Below are positions 29,875 to 42,089 of a stretch of 64,000 nucleotides of DNA, one piece after another. This stretch comes from Puccinia triticina (Eukaryota; Basidiomycota; Pucciniomycetes; Pucciniales; Pucciniaceae), in assembly GCF_026914185.1 (NCBI RefSeq), contig NC_070558.1, positions 7,077,501-7,141,500 on the forward strand, written 5' to 3'. Made by a program: the position numbers and the translations under genes. Position 1 is the first letter of the stretch. The number at the start of each line of letters is the position of its first letter. The notes under the pieces were generated by a model. It saw only the letters and a program-made list of their open reading frames with translations, was not told where the DNA came from and searched no databases.

Positions 29875-32800
29875 AGGATCTTTTGGCTAATAAAGAGGGG
29901 GGAGAGGATAGGAATTTGAACAAGGACAAAGGACGTGAACAAGAATTTGGGAAGGTAAGGATAGTATTTTTGACAGCAGGGATAGGATTTTTTGGAAAAC
30001 ACACATCAAGAGAAGCAGGTGCTGGTGTATATAGAGTATTGCCTTGGGAAATGAGGTGTTAATTCTGCAATTGCAGCATAACACCTACCCTTAAGGACAA
30101 CATGAAATATTGTACATGAAGATATATTTTTCTCTAGGTTATTATAGTGTTATAATGAAGCAAGGCTGATCTCATTTTCTCTTTTTTAGTACATTATTGC
30201 AAGTTAGTATCCAGATTGTAGTGTAGGTCTTCCAGAATCTTATATCAGAGGTAGACTTATTCAGTATTTTGCAGCTCACAACTCACTTGGCTTAATCAAT
30301 TGCACCTGGGTCAAGCCCAGGTGATGAGTTCATGACTTGCCTAGTTTCAAGAAGGCAGTATGAGTTCTCTTTCAGGTGGGTTCTTGCCTTTGGATTTATG
30401 AAATTCTTGGATGTAGAAAAGGCTGGTTCAAAACATAGCAAAGGACAGCAAGAACATCAGAGAGCTTAGTTAGGCAGATTGTAGGCAAAGGGATATTTTT
30501 TTTTAGCTGGACGAGGCGGAGAACCGATGAACAGAGATACAACAATCTAGCAGGGACGATAGGAGGGAGACCGACGAGTAGAATGTCTTAGGGCAAGTGG
30601 CAAGGACGACGGAGCGATAAATAGAATGATTGGGCTTGACGGTTACAGACAGGATTGGCCAGGGGATCAGCGAAGCGAAGGCCATATAGTACAACAGATG
30701 GGCAGTAGGAGACAAGCAGTTGTAGTGACGACGAGAGGATGGATATGTAGTAACTGGCGATGACAACAAGGCGGACATTGGCGGGTACAATGGCCGGAAG
30801 CGAGTGGCAAGGAAGATGGAGGTATACGTACGACAATCGGGTTTGACAGCTGCATATTGAATCGGTCAGAATATCGGCGACGGTAGGATGGCGAGGCTTT
30901 GCATAAGCAGTGCAGCTAGTAAGAATAAAAAAAAAAAAAAAAATAAGATTCATTTCAGCAACGGCAGGTGTCAGCAAGCGCAGTAAACATGATAGACAGT
31001 CTGTTTGTTAATTGGTTCGACCCAGCTTCATATCTTTTGGAACGATTCGGATCTGGCATGGATTAAAGCATGCAAGTAAAGGTTTACCTTATTCGAGCAG
31101 AGGAGCATATTACAAACGAGCAGTAGCAATTGATCCGCTGATTGGAACTAGTAAAAATGAGTCGCAAGTGTGGTCTGTAAGGAAAGGAGAACGATGAGCA
31201 GCTAATATAAAAGCAGATAGAAATTTAGAAACAAGGAACGAAGAACTTACCAGCAGCGAATGAAGCCAACGAGGGAAGGGAGGCAATCGACAGGTAAGAT
31301 GGAACCAGGCGGGCTGAGCCGTCTTTTTCAAGTCCGGCAAAGTCCGGTAACCATCGGACTTAACTTCGGGGAGCGGACCGGGCGCAACGGGGCGAGTTTA
31401 GATTGCTACATAATCAAGATTCAAGACAGAATGGAAGCGACGCGCGATGGCGCGCAAGGAATAGGTAGTAGGACATCACCAATTTGGACAGGCAATAGTG
31501 GAGCATGGATTTCAACATTTATCTACTGCCTCCTTGGCAAGAGGTAAAACTGCCTAGGCCTCCTTGGCAAGAGTTAAAACTGCCTAGCTCTCCTCAGCAA
31601 GAGATGAAACTGCTTTTGTCTCCTCAGCAAGATATAAAACTGCTATGTTTACACATTCTTTAGCTCCTCAGTATAAAGTACGGCAGATTAGGGAATTACA
31701 TATTCAAACCTAAAGAAGAGTTACAGCGTAGCGGACAGGTCTTGGAAAACTTCAAAACTTCAGATTTGAATTCTAGTAAGGAAGGCAACATCAGACATCA
31801 AGAGACACAACCTTTGAAGCCATGCTTGGAGTACAACAAGAAGGACAACTTTGGGATAGGAAGAAACTCTCAGAAGAAGTGGACAACGTGGAAGGATTAT
31901 TAAAGTAATATATTGGGACAACAGGACCAACAGTGTGACATAGGACGAGCGGGATTCATAATGTGGACGTTAGGAGATTGGATACTAGAAGATTAGTTTT
32001 GGAGAATGAGTAGTGTTATTGATCAACGGGTGAAGGATGAAATTATTCCGGAAACGTAGAAGATAAAGAATGTTTGTTTGTTTCCCCAATCAACCTGGCA
32101 GGTGGCTAGCCTTTTCTTTTGGACGGATGCGGATATAGAGGAAGCGGAATAAGGCGTGGATATGCAGAGGGCATTACGGGCCTGGGACTGGGACTAGCTA
32201 GTAGGGAGGATAGATGAATCTGTAATCCTATGGGGCAGAAATTTGAGACTGGTGTGATGATATAGGGCATTGAGGATCTTTTGGCGTGTGAATATGGACT
32301 CGGAGCGGATTGGAATATCACAAGGATGGACGGTATTAGCGGAAACATGCATACTCATAAGGTGTTGTGACAGTACAGTAGGATATATATTACTGATTGG
32401 TGGGATTATATGGTTCCTTTTACAATAATGATCTAGAATATTGGAAAGCATTTGGTAGGCAAACAGTTTCCTTTGTTTAGCTGAGGGAATAGGGTGGGCC
32501 AATTTAACACAAATTACAAGCAATTTAGCACAGCAGTAGTCAGTCATTAGGAGATTAAAGGGATAGGAGAACGGACGAATTCAGATTTGGAACAGGAAAA
32601 TACGAACAGGCAATGTGGATGGCGTGGAATGGACGTTGGAAATGTAAGGCCAAATAACGGGACGAGATAGGAATTTGCGGATTAGCGGGGTTCATCAATT
32701 GCGGGCATCAGGATTGGACTATCTGAAGAATCAGATTGGGTGGGTATCATGCGGAAAGGACAAAGGAGTCTAGACCTTATTGAATACTAATGTTCAACAA

Positions 32801-33203
32801 CCTTTTGTGGAATAAACCGGCTTTTTCCTTGGGACAATGTCATTAGAATGAATAAGAAGAGGGGTTGAATTTGGAATGTTTTTTTGTCTCACATTGGATC
32901 GTGGATGGGCATCAGAGAATGACACCTGGGATTACAGTGGAGATTGAGTGGTGAAGGTTGACATTGGGCACTTGGAATTGGAACTAGTTTGTAGGGAGGG
33001 GAGATGAATCAGTAATTTGGGAGTTCTTTATTTCAACTGGCACTTGGGTATACTAGGACGACATCTGTTGGACGCACGAAAACGGAACATGGCGTATTGG
33101 ATTGGGACAAACGGAAATCACGACCATTTGAGGATTATTTTCAGTGAATAGTTGAGCAGGTTCCTTTGGCATTTGTCACGAATGCTGTGGACAGCATTAA
33201 GTT

Positions 33204-33212
33204 GGGGGGGGA
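33204..33212 (+). other. LARD polypurine tract
   Basis: GGGGGGGGA lies immediately before the 3' LTR, as expected for the plus-strand primer. Confidence 0.7.
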
Positions 33213-34441
33213 TGTGGTGTTCCATATGTGTGACAATGCCAAAAGCCCAATGCAGAGGTCTTATAGTAGAGGGAGTGTGTAATACAGTGCGGGGGAAGAA
33301 GGGAAGAAGGAGCAAGATGGGAGGAGAGGCCTTGACCCTCAACATTGGGAATGGAACAGGTTAGACAGTGGATGCAGAGTGTGTGGAAGAGGATGAAAGA
33401 TGGCTTGGTTGCATAGCAACACATGACATCATGCAGCGCAGTACATGCATGAAAGTGCTGTGTAGCTCAAGCGCCTCATGCAGCATAAATCTCTCATTGT
33501 TTGTACATGAAGCACATCATATGCAGGTAGATAAGATGTACAGGAGGCGTCTCCTGCAGCATAAATCCCTCATTGTTTGTAAGGCAGTGCAGCACACGCA
33601 TGCAGATGCTGTGTAGTTGAGTGTCTCCTGCAGCATAAACCCCTCGTTGTTTGTACATGCATGAGAGGCTGTGTAGTTGAGATCCCCTGCAGCAATAATC
33701 CCTCATGAGGAGCTTCCCTGGAGCAAAAATCCCTCACCCTTCAATATACAAGGAGGCCCTTTCCCCCCTCATCAGACTTTTCCCCATCAGCCTACAGAGG
33801 TTTGGTCACAGTGGTTAGTTAGTTACGGTAGTTAGTTAGTGTCGCGATCAGCCTACAGAGGTTTGGTCACAGTGGTTAGTTAGTTACGGTAGTTAGTTAG
33901 TGTCGCGATCAGCCTACAGAGGTTTGGTCACAAGTGGTTAGTTAGTTTAGTTAGGATCAGCCTACAGAGGTTTGGTCACATATGGTAGTTTAGTCAGCAG
34001 TGCGGTTATTAGTGGTATTAGTGGTTAGCACAAGTAGCGTAGAAGTTAGTAGCAGTATTAGTGTTTCGGAAGTAGTAGAACCAAGCATAACACAACAACA
34101 AGTTCGAGTTAAACAGCATATTAGTAACATGTAGTACGAGTATAACAAAGTAAGTATATTGCCTGCAAGCGAAGAAGTTATAACAGATTTGTTAGCCTGT
34201 TGAATCAAGTGATCTAGGTCTGATAGAGATTACTATATGAAAGTAAGATCTATCTTGGAATCAGCCATATCTTTATAAATATTGATTACAAGACTCTTAG
34301 ATATTTGCATAGTATTATTAGAGGGGCAGGTCTTTCAAACCACCCGTAAGTTGTAATAGCCTTTCAACCTATTAAGCAATTTATTTCCCCCTCAGCGGAT
34401 ATTTCACCAAATTATATTTAGTGTCCCACACGAGTCCTACA
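33213..34441 (+). repeat. LARD 3' LTR
   Basis: 1229 bp, nearly identical to 28281-29509. Differences noticed include CCCAATG for CCCATTG and GTCTTAT for GTATTAT near the start. It is followed directly by the GCGG target duplicate. Confidence 0.9.
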
Positions 34442-34980
34442 GCGGTCATTTTCCTACTAAGCCCTATGCGCACCCCTTATATGTCATTCTACAATGGAAA
34501 ACTATTGCTAATAATTTGATAGCACAAACTATATGCATTATTTTAAGATTCCTGAAAGTTTTGGACTTTTTGGGCGTGTAACAAAAAACTTATATGGCTG
34601 GCGGTCATTTTCCTACTAAGCCCAACACGCACCCCTTATATCTCATGTTCTGATGACACACTATTGCTAAGAAATTCAGGGGGTACAATTTATGCATAAA
34701 TATCTGTGCTCTCAAATTTTTATGTCACTAGTACGTGGAATAAAAAAGTTATACATATCAAAAATAATAAAAAATAATACAAAAAATTAGCACAACGACT
34801 CCCAAAAAAAAATTATTTTGGGTCAACGACTCCCAAAAAACCCGTACCCAAAAAAAGGGTCTAGTTCGACGTCGAGCGCTGGTCAAAAAATAGTCGCGCC
34901 GACGTATGGGAGTCGTTTTCCCAAAATTTGGGAGTCGTTTTTCCAAGACCCTATTTATATTGGCTCCAAACAAAGCCTCA

Positions 34981-35897
34981 GTGATGAGGCAAAATTGACA
35001 CACGGGAAAAACAAAAACTAATATTTGGTAATTTGTCAACTAACTCAACACAAGTCCCCCTGTTGAAGGCTTGATGTGGCTGGCGGCAAAGCAGCCCCTT
35101 CCACAATTGAGCAATTAGTGAAGCAAATTAGAAGCATATATTCTGTCTCCAAAAGGGTTAAAATGGTTGGAAAATTCCCCTTTATGTGTATTGATCCAAG
35201 AAAAAATCTTCCATCAGCACCTTTGCCCAAAACAAATTGTCTACAAGGTAAGCTTACTCAGGTTTGCAAATTTGCTCATTTGGCCAATTTTATTGAGTTG
35301 AAGAAACTTAAGCATGTCCCAGAGAGATAGCTAGGTTTTGGAAGGATGGATGCACATGATTATTGTTGACAATTGATTCAAGAGGAGAGAAAATTGGGTC
35401 TTGGTGCAATGAGAGCCCCCAAATGTGGCAGCCCCGCAAGGTCTCTCTGCCTGTAGATCTCCTGAAACACTCTCAGATACTTTGCATCTTGTCTGATTAT
35501 ATAGAATCTGTTGAAGGGGGTGTGGGTGGACTCTGGAGTTGCCTGGACTGGTGGTAATTTTCATGGTGAAGAAAAGGCCCATTGTTAGGCTAATAAGAGT
35601 GGAGAGGCTTGAGAACTGCATTGTTGGTTCTTGATAATGGGGGGAAGTGGATGTTTGAATGCCCACTGCAGCCCCAATCTGCTTTATCTCATCAATTTAC
35701 ACTGGGTTATGGGCCCCATGCCATCTATGTACTCTCAGCCAGAGATGGAGACTCCATTCAGAAGTTGAGACTTGGACCAAAGAATCAAACTTGGAAGTAC
35801 TCATAGAGCTCCCCAGTTTCATCAACTGAAATATTCCCACCAATTCAACTACAACTGACACCAGTAATAGCTACCCATACTTGTGAAGGGTTTTAGA
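34981..35897. other. No gene recognised; one repeat remnant
   Basis: Contains a diverged copy (35047-35110) of the GC-rich block at 303-383. A 65-codon plus frame at 35609-35806 has protein-like composition but no recognised motif or start context. Confidence 0.3.
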
Positions 35898-36104
35898 GCA
35901 TCTCCAATGGTCTGGGGGTGGATTGGGTTGCCTTCAGCAGCCCGCAACCAGATGTCCCGGACTGTCACAAACATTTCACAACAGTCCAAATTATGGACTG
36001 TCCAAACCGAGCCGGGGTGAGTTGGCCTGCCAGGCAGTGAACCCGGCAACAAGCGCTCATCCACCGGCCCAAAAAAGTCAATCCTCCATCAAAATGGATC
36101 TGTT

Positions 36105-36257
36105 CAAGATGCTCAGACCAAGGAAGAAGTAGCTACTAGCAAGGCCTCCAAAGACAATTTCAATCAGTTCCTTCTTCAATATCAAGCCATGCAAGACATT
36201 GATGGTCTCAAGAACAATTTGATCAAGCATCTCCGGAAGAAAAAGGGCTCAGAGGCT
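36105..36257 (+). pseudogene. Fragment resembling the C-terminus of a NAM-associated-type protein
   Basis: Fifty codons read DAQTKEEVATSKASKDNF.. and KNNLIKHLRKKKGSEA before a stop. The charged helical ending with a KKK tail resembles the C-terminal part of SANT/NAM-associated proteins common in rust genomes (recollection, not checked). It lies on the opposite strand to the SANT fragment at 36309-36587. Confidence 0.35.
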
Positions 36258-36308
36258 TGACATGAATTTCTGGTCATTTCTTTTTACTTTTATTTCTCTC
36301 TCAGCTAT

Positions 36309-36587
36309 TTAAAAACTGTCTCCAAAGGTTGTTTTTTGACTTGTTTCTTGATTGACAAAAAAAATATTGTTTATTCTTTTTGCTTTTTGCCCCGTTCCGA
36401 CTATAGCATCCCGGGTGACGTTGAGCCATGTGGTGCAGAGAAGTTTATCTTCTTCAATGGTCCAGCAAGGATTTTGGGTTTTGGTACCCTTGGTTGTTTG
36501 GTCTTCAACAGCAGCTGAAAGTTGAGGAGTTGGAGGAGGTGATTGATTGGTGGCACCGGTGGTGTTGTCCATGGTGTGATGTGTCAA
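36309..36587 (-). pseudogene. SANT/Myb-like domain fragment
   Basis: Starting at ATG 36587 (MTHHTMDNTTG), the frame has a proline/threonine-rich lead. The first SANT helix and turn follow: CWTIEEDKLLCTTWLNVTRDAIVGTGQ. The rest of the domain is lost after KAKRINN. This matches the trihelix/Myb-like proteins that accompany PIF/Harbinger transposons. Truncated, so non-functional. Confidence 0.55.
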
Positions 36588-36796
36588 GGTTGTCTGTGGT
36601 GAATTGGTGGATATGTTGGGGAAGTGGTGTCGATGGCGGCTTGCCCAGAGCTGCCAAAAGAGGCAGCCTCAAGCGGGTTTCATCCACCCCTGCAAACTTT
36701 GGCAGCCCTTTTGGCGGTTCCGCTGGAGGCCAAAAATGCCTTCCGGCCCGCCAAAGTTGGACTCAGGTCGCGCGACAGAGGCTCCGTTGGAGATGC

Positions 36797-37968
36797 ATTT
36801 ATTGATTCTTCTCCAGGATGTGTATCTAAGCTGTGGCTAGCAATTACAAACCAGTCAGCCAACCCAGTTACAGCCAAGGTGGATGCTGATCTTGTGCAGC
36901 CTACCAGCAAAGAGATTGAAGAACAGATTGAGGCACAAGCATTTGTGGATGAAAAGGATGGCAAGGAGGCTGAGGATCAGCAAGTTGATGCAATGATTGG
37001 AGGCAATGATAGTGGGTGGGACACAGTGTTATGAGCCGTAGAGTGTGCTCCGCAGCACAGGCTTCCATGTACATGTCACAGACGGCACTCTCAAGGTTTG
37101 AGAGCCTGGAGATCCCAAACTGCTTTCTCATCCTGCAATCAACCATATAGGATCCAGAAACCCAGAAATCCAGAAACCAGACTTCATCTTTCTCTCCACA
37201 GAACAGACCATAAGATACAGATCATGATTACAATTTCTGACAAGCCTAAACAATTTATTAGACTATTTGTACTCTACATGCATAGTCACTTTGTTATGTT
37301 GTCACATAGTCTCATCATGTCCGCAGTAGTCTGAGTTCTGAAACCTAGTTGCTTGTTTATAATCTGTTTCCCATTCCACTCTAATGGTTCTCTAACCATT
37401 CAACATCTGGTCCAACTCAACAATCTCGCTGACATCCCTCAACTCTTGTCTAGGTCCGTTTTCATCTTTTCACCCTCATGTTTAGCTTGTCTCATCTGTC
37501 TGCCCATCTTGTTAGGTTTGTCCTTTGAGTGTCCGTAGCCACCGCTGCTTGCTTGTGTCTAATGCACTCCCTCATCATACAAGACACTTTGTCTTATACA
37601 ATTTTGAAAGATTTGTAGAAATTATTGAGGCATTAAATTCTGTATTGATTCCAATTAAATTACGTTTGCAAGCATTTTCATAAGAACTATATGGGTTGTA
37701 ATTATGGAGTAAGCAAGATATCTTATGTCAAAATCAAGATTGACAAGCACTCCTAATCAAACAGCCAAAAAAAATTAACTTGTGTTCCAGTAGAACAAAA
37801 AGAAGGCTTCAGACTGAATATAAAAATCTATTAAGGGAATAATTACTTCAAATGACTGCATAACCAACCAAACAGCCCAAAAAGAACAGTGTCTTGGAAT
37901 GAATTCAAGAGGTAAAAAAAAGAAAGAAAAACTTCAAATTGAAAAGAAAACTGTCAAAGGGAAAACCC
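36797..37968. other. No gene recognised
   Basis: A plus frame 36624-37034 has an acidic tail (EEQIEAQAFVDEKDGKEAED) but no recognisable domain. The remainder is AT-rich. Possibly transposon-derived. Confidence 0.3.
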
Positions 37969-38813
37969 CTACAGCTGCATAATATGCCTCAATGCATGGG
38001 AAAGCACTCCCCCCACTCCATGATTTTCCTGCAAATTCACTCTTTCCAAAGGCACAGCATCCCTAACTGCTCTCTCCACCCAGGGAAACACCCGGAGAAG
38101 GATTTGACGGTATAAGCAGGAGGAACTTAGAGAAGAAACTGAACGGGCGAGCAGCCAAGACACGTCGGCTGAAATAATCTCCTTTGCACGACGAACAGTG
38201 TCACTAATGTCCAACATTTCAGCCAACTGGAAGGTACCCATTTCTTCCCCCCTGACTACGATTCCGCTGTTTGTTGCTCCTTGCGACCCCGGTTCGCCGA
38301 ATAATGTGGAGTATTTTTGTTCCCATGCTAGTGTGGATAAAGAAATGTCTTCGGGAAGTGCATCGGGTTCTCCATTCTGAATCTTATCCTCATCGGACAG
38401 AAAGGAGTAAGGGTTTTGATCATCTTCTCTGTCCCAGTGGTGGCTGGTCGGGTTTCCAGAACCACCGGGTCGTTCCTCATCCTCAATCGGCACAACCAAT
38501 CCAAGCTTTACGCATTGCATGAAAAGGTGAATCAGTTATTCAGCTTCGCAGCCTTCTGAATCTCAATGTCGAGAAAAGTAGAGAGAGAACTCACAGAATG
38601 ATCAGAGCCTAGTCTCACGGCCAGTCGATCTGAATTTGGAGGAGATATGGGGGGTTGGATCTTCAAATCATTCGCGACCAAATTATTGGACTCCTGTACA
38701 AATCTATTGGATTGCTCGGCGGACTTTGCATCTTGAACAAACGAGCCCGGATCCGGGATGGTCGGGCGGCCATATACTACGAAGCCAACTCCAACAAGCT
38801 TTTTTTCCCTCAA
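37969..38813 (-). CDS. Hypothetical gene, at least two exons
   Basis: Exon 38595-38813 (5' end unresolved; no ATG inside) and exon 37969-38505 join in phase across an 89-bp intron. The intron has GTGAGT, a CTGAT branch-like site, a pyrimidine tract and AAAG. The protein is acidic in the middle (DREDDQNPYSFLSDEDK). It ends with a helical stretch (LLRVFPWVERAVRDAVP) and ENHGVGGVLSHALRHIMQL. No family is recognised. A further 5' exon is expected upstream of 38813, which places it against the end of the SAM element at 38888. Confidence 0.5.
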
Positions 38814-39233
38814 ATTAAGTAGTTAGCTCCAAAAGCTGCTGGAGGTTGGTGCTGGCATGAATTAATTTAAGCGGAACTTAACTATTATTGTCTTTTCCGA
38901 AAAGGTTGGACAAAAACAAAAGAAATTGATTTCGAATATCCTTTGCAAATCCCATAAAACCTAGATTCCCCAAAGTTTAATTGGGGAGTCCACCAGGCCG
39001 GTCAGCCTGAAGCCACAGCACTTGCGGACGCAAAGCACATGACCTGCCAAACATCTTTGAATCGTGAAAGTACAGTGTGACTTTGGATTCGAGATCAGCT
39101 CCGCACTGCCAACCTGGCAGCTCTTCAGAATCAAACGAGTGGGTCAGTCAATAGGGTCAATCGAGCTCTTCCGGTGGTGCGTCCGCCCTTTCCTCCACTC
39201 CCTCTTCGGCGGACTGCAATCACTCCCCTAACC

Positions 39234-39940
39234 ATGTCTCACTTCCACCCTTACAACAGGTCATACTCGCAAGTGTCAGCCCCATCGTCTGAGATCTATC
39301 CGCCCTCTGAGAATGAACACGTCCATCCGGGATTGATGGCCGCGCGGCCCCATTTCCATCAACCCGACTCACACATCTATCCGCCTGACTTCAGCATGCC
39401 ACCTTGTGAGTAGATTTTCCCACATTCTTTTTTGGGGCAGCGAAATGACTGACTGGATAATCTTTGGATCTCCAGCATCTGAAGGAGCCAGGTGTTAGTC
39501 TCTTGTCTCCACCTGCGACGCTCAAATATTATAACCGCAAAACGAAGAAATCATCCCCGCTGGACGCTTCCCCTGGCGCGCCGGGCCCACCGTTGAGCTC
39601 ATCTGATCTGGTGGCAAGCTTGGTTGAAGCCTGCTGTGCGACCATTGGATCCAATGCAACCAAACCTAATCTTGTACCATCGCCACCGTCTTCGGATGCT
39701 GGCTCCCTCGAGGGGGACCCACCGTTGTTGATTGAGTACCTGAAGTTTGCAGGTGTTCCGCCTACCGAGAAGACGTTGGCGATTCTGGCGGGCGAAGATA
39801 TCGACAGCTACCAAATGTTTGCGGACGGATACATGTCGAATGAAGATTTGAAGGGCTTGGGACTTACTAAGGGGACTCTGGCGAAGCTCCGCAACAATGC
39901 TGGACCGTGCCGACGCAGCCTTCGCCGTCAAAGGGAATAG
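39234..39940 (+). CDS. SAM-like domain protein A, copy 1
   Basis: Exons 39234-39405 and 39492-39940 join in phase across an 86-bp GTGAGT..CCAG intron with a CTGAC branch-like site, giving about 206 residues. Exon 1 is rich in His, Ser, Tyr and Pro (MSHFHPYNRSY.., HIYPPDF) and looks disordered. Exon 2 has a Ser/Pro linker. A C-terminal SAM-like region follows (LLIEYLKFAGV, DSYQMFADGYM, EDLKGLGLTKGTLAKLRNN at about residues 145-200). SAM domains mediate protein-protein or RNA binding. It lies in a TIR element, convergent with gene B. The paralogue A' at 51038 has the same exon 2 but another exon 1. The SAM call is by motif shape. Confidence 0.65.
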
Positions 39941-40830
39941 TGTATTTGGGTTTTTTGCTGTCTGTTACTTGATCGGTCTTTCTTGTCCAGTGTTTGGGTT
40001 CTCTTTTTCTCGGACTGACAAAAATTTATACAATACACAACTGTTTCCTCTCTCTCACCAAAAATATATACAATACACGACTGTTTCCTCTCTCTTTTTT
40101 CCTACAAAGATAAAACCAATCAGTCTGCCCTTGCTTGGTTTGCCGATCTCTCCTCTCTCTTGCTGACCTACAATTACAAATACTGTGCTTGGTTTCCTGA
40201 TCGATCTCTCCATTCCTGTCATCACCTTGGTTGAACATTTAGTTTCTTCCTACCTATGAAAATACATATACAAACATGGTCTGCACTTGATATCGGTGGC
40301 TGAATGCACTCTTAGCAAGCAAAATGCCTTGCGCTCTGACCCAAAAGCTCTCAGCAAGCAAAATGGCTCGCCCTCTGAGCCAAAGACTCACAAGGATCGC
40401 GCAATAAGCAAAAGAAGTTCATCACTAAGGCACTCAAACTAATCATCTGCCGATGTACTCTGTGCTTGAGGCCAATGAAGGCTTGCGCGAATGTCTGCTC
40501 ACACTAGAAATTGCTCAAGCTCTAAGCGAGCAAAATGGCTTGCCCTCGAGCCAAAGACTCACAAGACCCTCGCGCGCTAAGCAGAAGGAATAGATCACTA
40601 ACATTTCAGTATATTTTCTGGAGAGAGAGGACAAACTACTAAGTCGATAACACTAAATAACCTATCCTTAATAAGTGTACTTTCCAGGGAGAGAGCAGCG
40701 GCAAAATAGCAGAGTTGGAATGTTGGCTTGGCCTAACAACTATGTCAATAACAATACAGAACCTCTCCTTTAGGGATCTCCGGTAAGGAACTGAGTGAAG
40801 TGTGCTACATCTATCTGAAGTGTGCTGCAT

Positions 40831-41304
40831 CTATCTATGGGAATAAACATCTTGTTCAAGTAGAGCGACCCCCTCGCAAAGTAGGCAGGCAGTCCCAATA
40901 GGGAATCCCAAATCAATTAACGCCTGCTCGGACGCACTTCTGAAAAAGGTCCAATTTATTATGCCATGGGCGCTCAATCGGCGTTGGGTTCCAGAATCCT
41001 TTGAATGAATGCCTGCGACGTCCAGGAACCTCTCGAAGGGGACGCTTTGCAACTCGGGTGGTTCAGGGCCGAGTGGGATCCTTGCTTGGTGGGTCGGATC
41101 GGCTTGAGACGACTGGATAACTCGAGTCAATGTGAGAGAAACCACGCGGCGGGCTGTAGCAGTCAGAGGCCCGCGGATCACTTCAATCTCGTCCGTTGAT
41201 ACTGGCTTACGTCCAGCCGGGACGCGTGGGGAAGTCGTGTTGGTTGCCAAGGGAGAGGGCCCCACCTCATGAGTCTTTGGCGCGGAAGTCTTGGGGGTGG
41301 ACAT
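40831..41304 (-). CDS. SAM-like domain protein B, copy 1 (3' exon, separated from its 5' part)
   Basis: The 157-codon frame from ATG 41304 (MSTPKTSAPK) ends with a SAM-like segment: VPFERFLDVAGIHS, WTFFRSASEQALIDLGFPIGTACLL. In copy 2 the homologous frame is open further upstream, so 41304 may be internal. The gypsy element inserted at 41333/49655, a few codons upstream, separates it from sequence at 49655 onward. The upstream part also lacks about 335 bp found in copy 2. The gene is probably disrupted, although a shorter product from 41304 remains possible. Confidence 0.5.
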   Translation of the reverse strand: MSTPKTSAPKTHEVGPSPLATNTTSPRVPAGRKPVSTDEIEVIRGPLTATARRVVSLTLTRVIQSSQADPTHQARIPLGPEPPELQSVPFERFLDVAGIHSKDSGTQRRLSAHGIINWTFFRSASEQALIDLGFPIGTACLLCEGVALLEQDVYSHR

Positions 41305-41333
41305 TCCTTTGGGACCGTCCTTTGTGACGGCGC

Positions 41334-42089
41334 TGTGGAACTCCGTCCGTACCAGGCGGCGGCAGTTGTTGGAGGGGAAAAGTTTGGGGATGCCCTCCGG
41401 GGATTGGTCGAAGAGGAGGATGGGGGATCTGAGAGCGAAGAGGTATGAGGGGTTTTGATTTACGACGGCGTTGAGCGCGCGTCGGCGGGGTTGTATTTAT
41501 TGAAAGGGGAGAGGGAAGAAACTGAGAAGGATGAGGAAGATTCGGGAAGAGGAGATCGTCGAGGGGCGCCGGAAGGCGGGATCAGAGTGAGGGGGATCAA
41601 CAGAGAACGCCACGTGCGTGATAAGAAAGTGTCCCAGATCGTTGGGACAGATAAAGCTCAGAGTGCTCGGGAAAGTGATGAATATTGATGATCAATTGAA
41701 TTCTGATGGAAAAACTGGTTCAGAGTGTCTCCCATGCTGTCCCATCATCTAAGTTTGGCCAGAACTTAGACTCCGGGCGCAGCACGCAGTGGGACCTTCA
41801 TCATACACCCGCGCACGCCGCAAACACAAAGAGAAAGAAACAGACAAAAGAAAAAACCAAAACAAAACAAAACTCAAACAAAACCAACCCACCCACAGCT
41901 AAACCATCCAACACGCGCAGATAAGAAACAAGACAAAACTAGACAGTGGTAGAAACAAAAGAAAAGGAAGAAACTGGGAAAAAAAATGGACACAACACTA
42001 TATGGAGGAGAAAAGAAACCCTGCACGCCCAACCGCGCGCCGCCACGTATTCTGATCTTGACACCGCGTGTACCGGGCTGAACACCACA
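41334..42089 (-). repeat. Gypsy 3' LTR
   Basis: A 756-bp LTR. Compared with 48899-49654 it has roughly eight differences, mostly A or T here where the other has G or C at CpG-like sites. The sense strand begins TGTGGTGTTCAG and ends GAGTTCCACA. Confidence 0.9.

Larger units (their letters stand above)
28281..34441 (+). mobile_element. LTR retrotransposon derivative without gag/pol (LARD-like)
   Basis: Identical-length 1229-bp LTRs (28281-29509, 33213-34441) with TG..CA ends differ at only a few positions, so insertion is recent. They flank 3.7 kb with no gag, protease, RT or integrase. A 4-bp target repeat GCGG lies on both sides, and the empty site is readable in the opposite foldback arm. 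The interior is purine-rich on the plus strand. It must depend on another element's enzymes. Its LTR starts TGTGGTGTTC, like the gypsy element at 41.3-49.7 kb. Confidence 0.88.
26801..34977. mobile_element. Harbinger-like foldback element, split by an LTR element
   Basis: The ends GGCCCCGTTCGGAGCCAA (26801) and its inverted, slightly diverged partner (to 34977) are flanked by the 3-bp duplicate TCA (26798-26800 and 34978-34980). Length of duplicate and GGCC..GTT..GG ends fit PIF/Harbinger. The arms (27173-28280 and 34442-34952 once the LTR element is removed) form a palindrome centred near 27981. No transposase is visible, so it is non-autonomous. Confidence 0.65.
35898..36796. mobile_element. 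Harbinger-like remnant with SANT/Myb gene fragment
   Basis: The inverted ends GCATCTCCAAYGG (35898-35910 and 36784-36796) bound 0.9 kb carrying pieces of a SANT/Myb-type protein. Harbinger transposons encode such a protein beside their transposase. The ends match a common MITE terminus (GAGCATCTCCAA). The target duplication is unclear. Confidence 0.4.

Noticed and set aside
29599..29919. 106-codon charged heptad-repeat frame in the LARD, considered as a Gag relic
   Set aside because: No ATG, made entirely of a 21-bp minisatellite, no Gag motif.
36624..37034. 136-codon plus-strand frame with acidic tail
   Set aside because: No recognisable domain, overlaps the Harbinger-like remnant boundary, no start context; left as unassigned.
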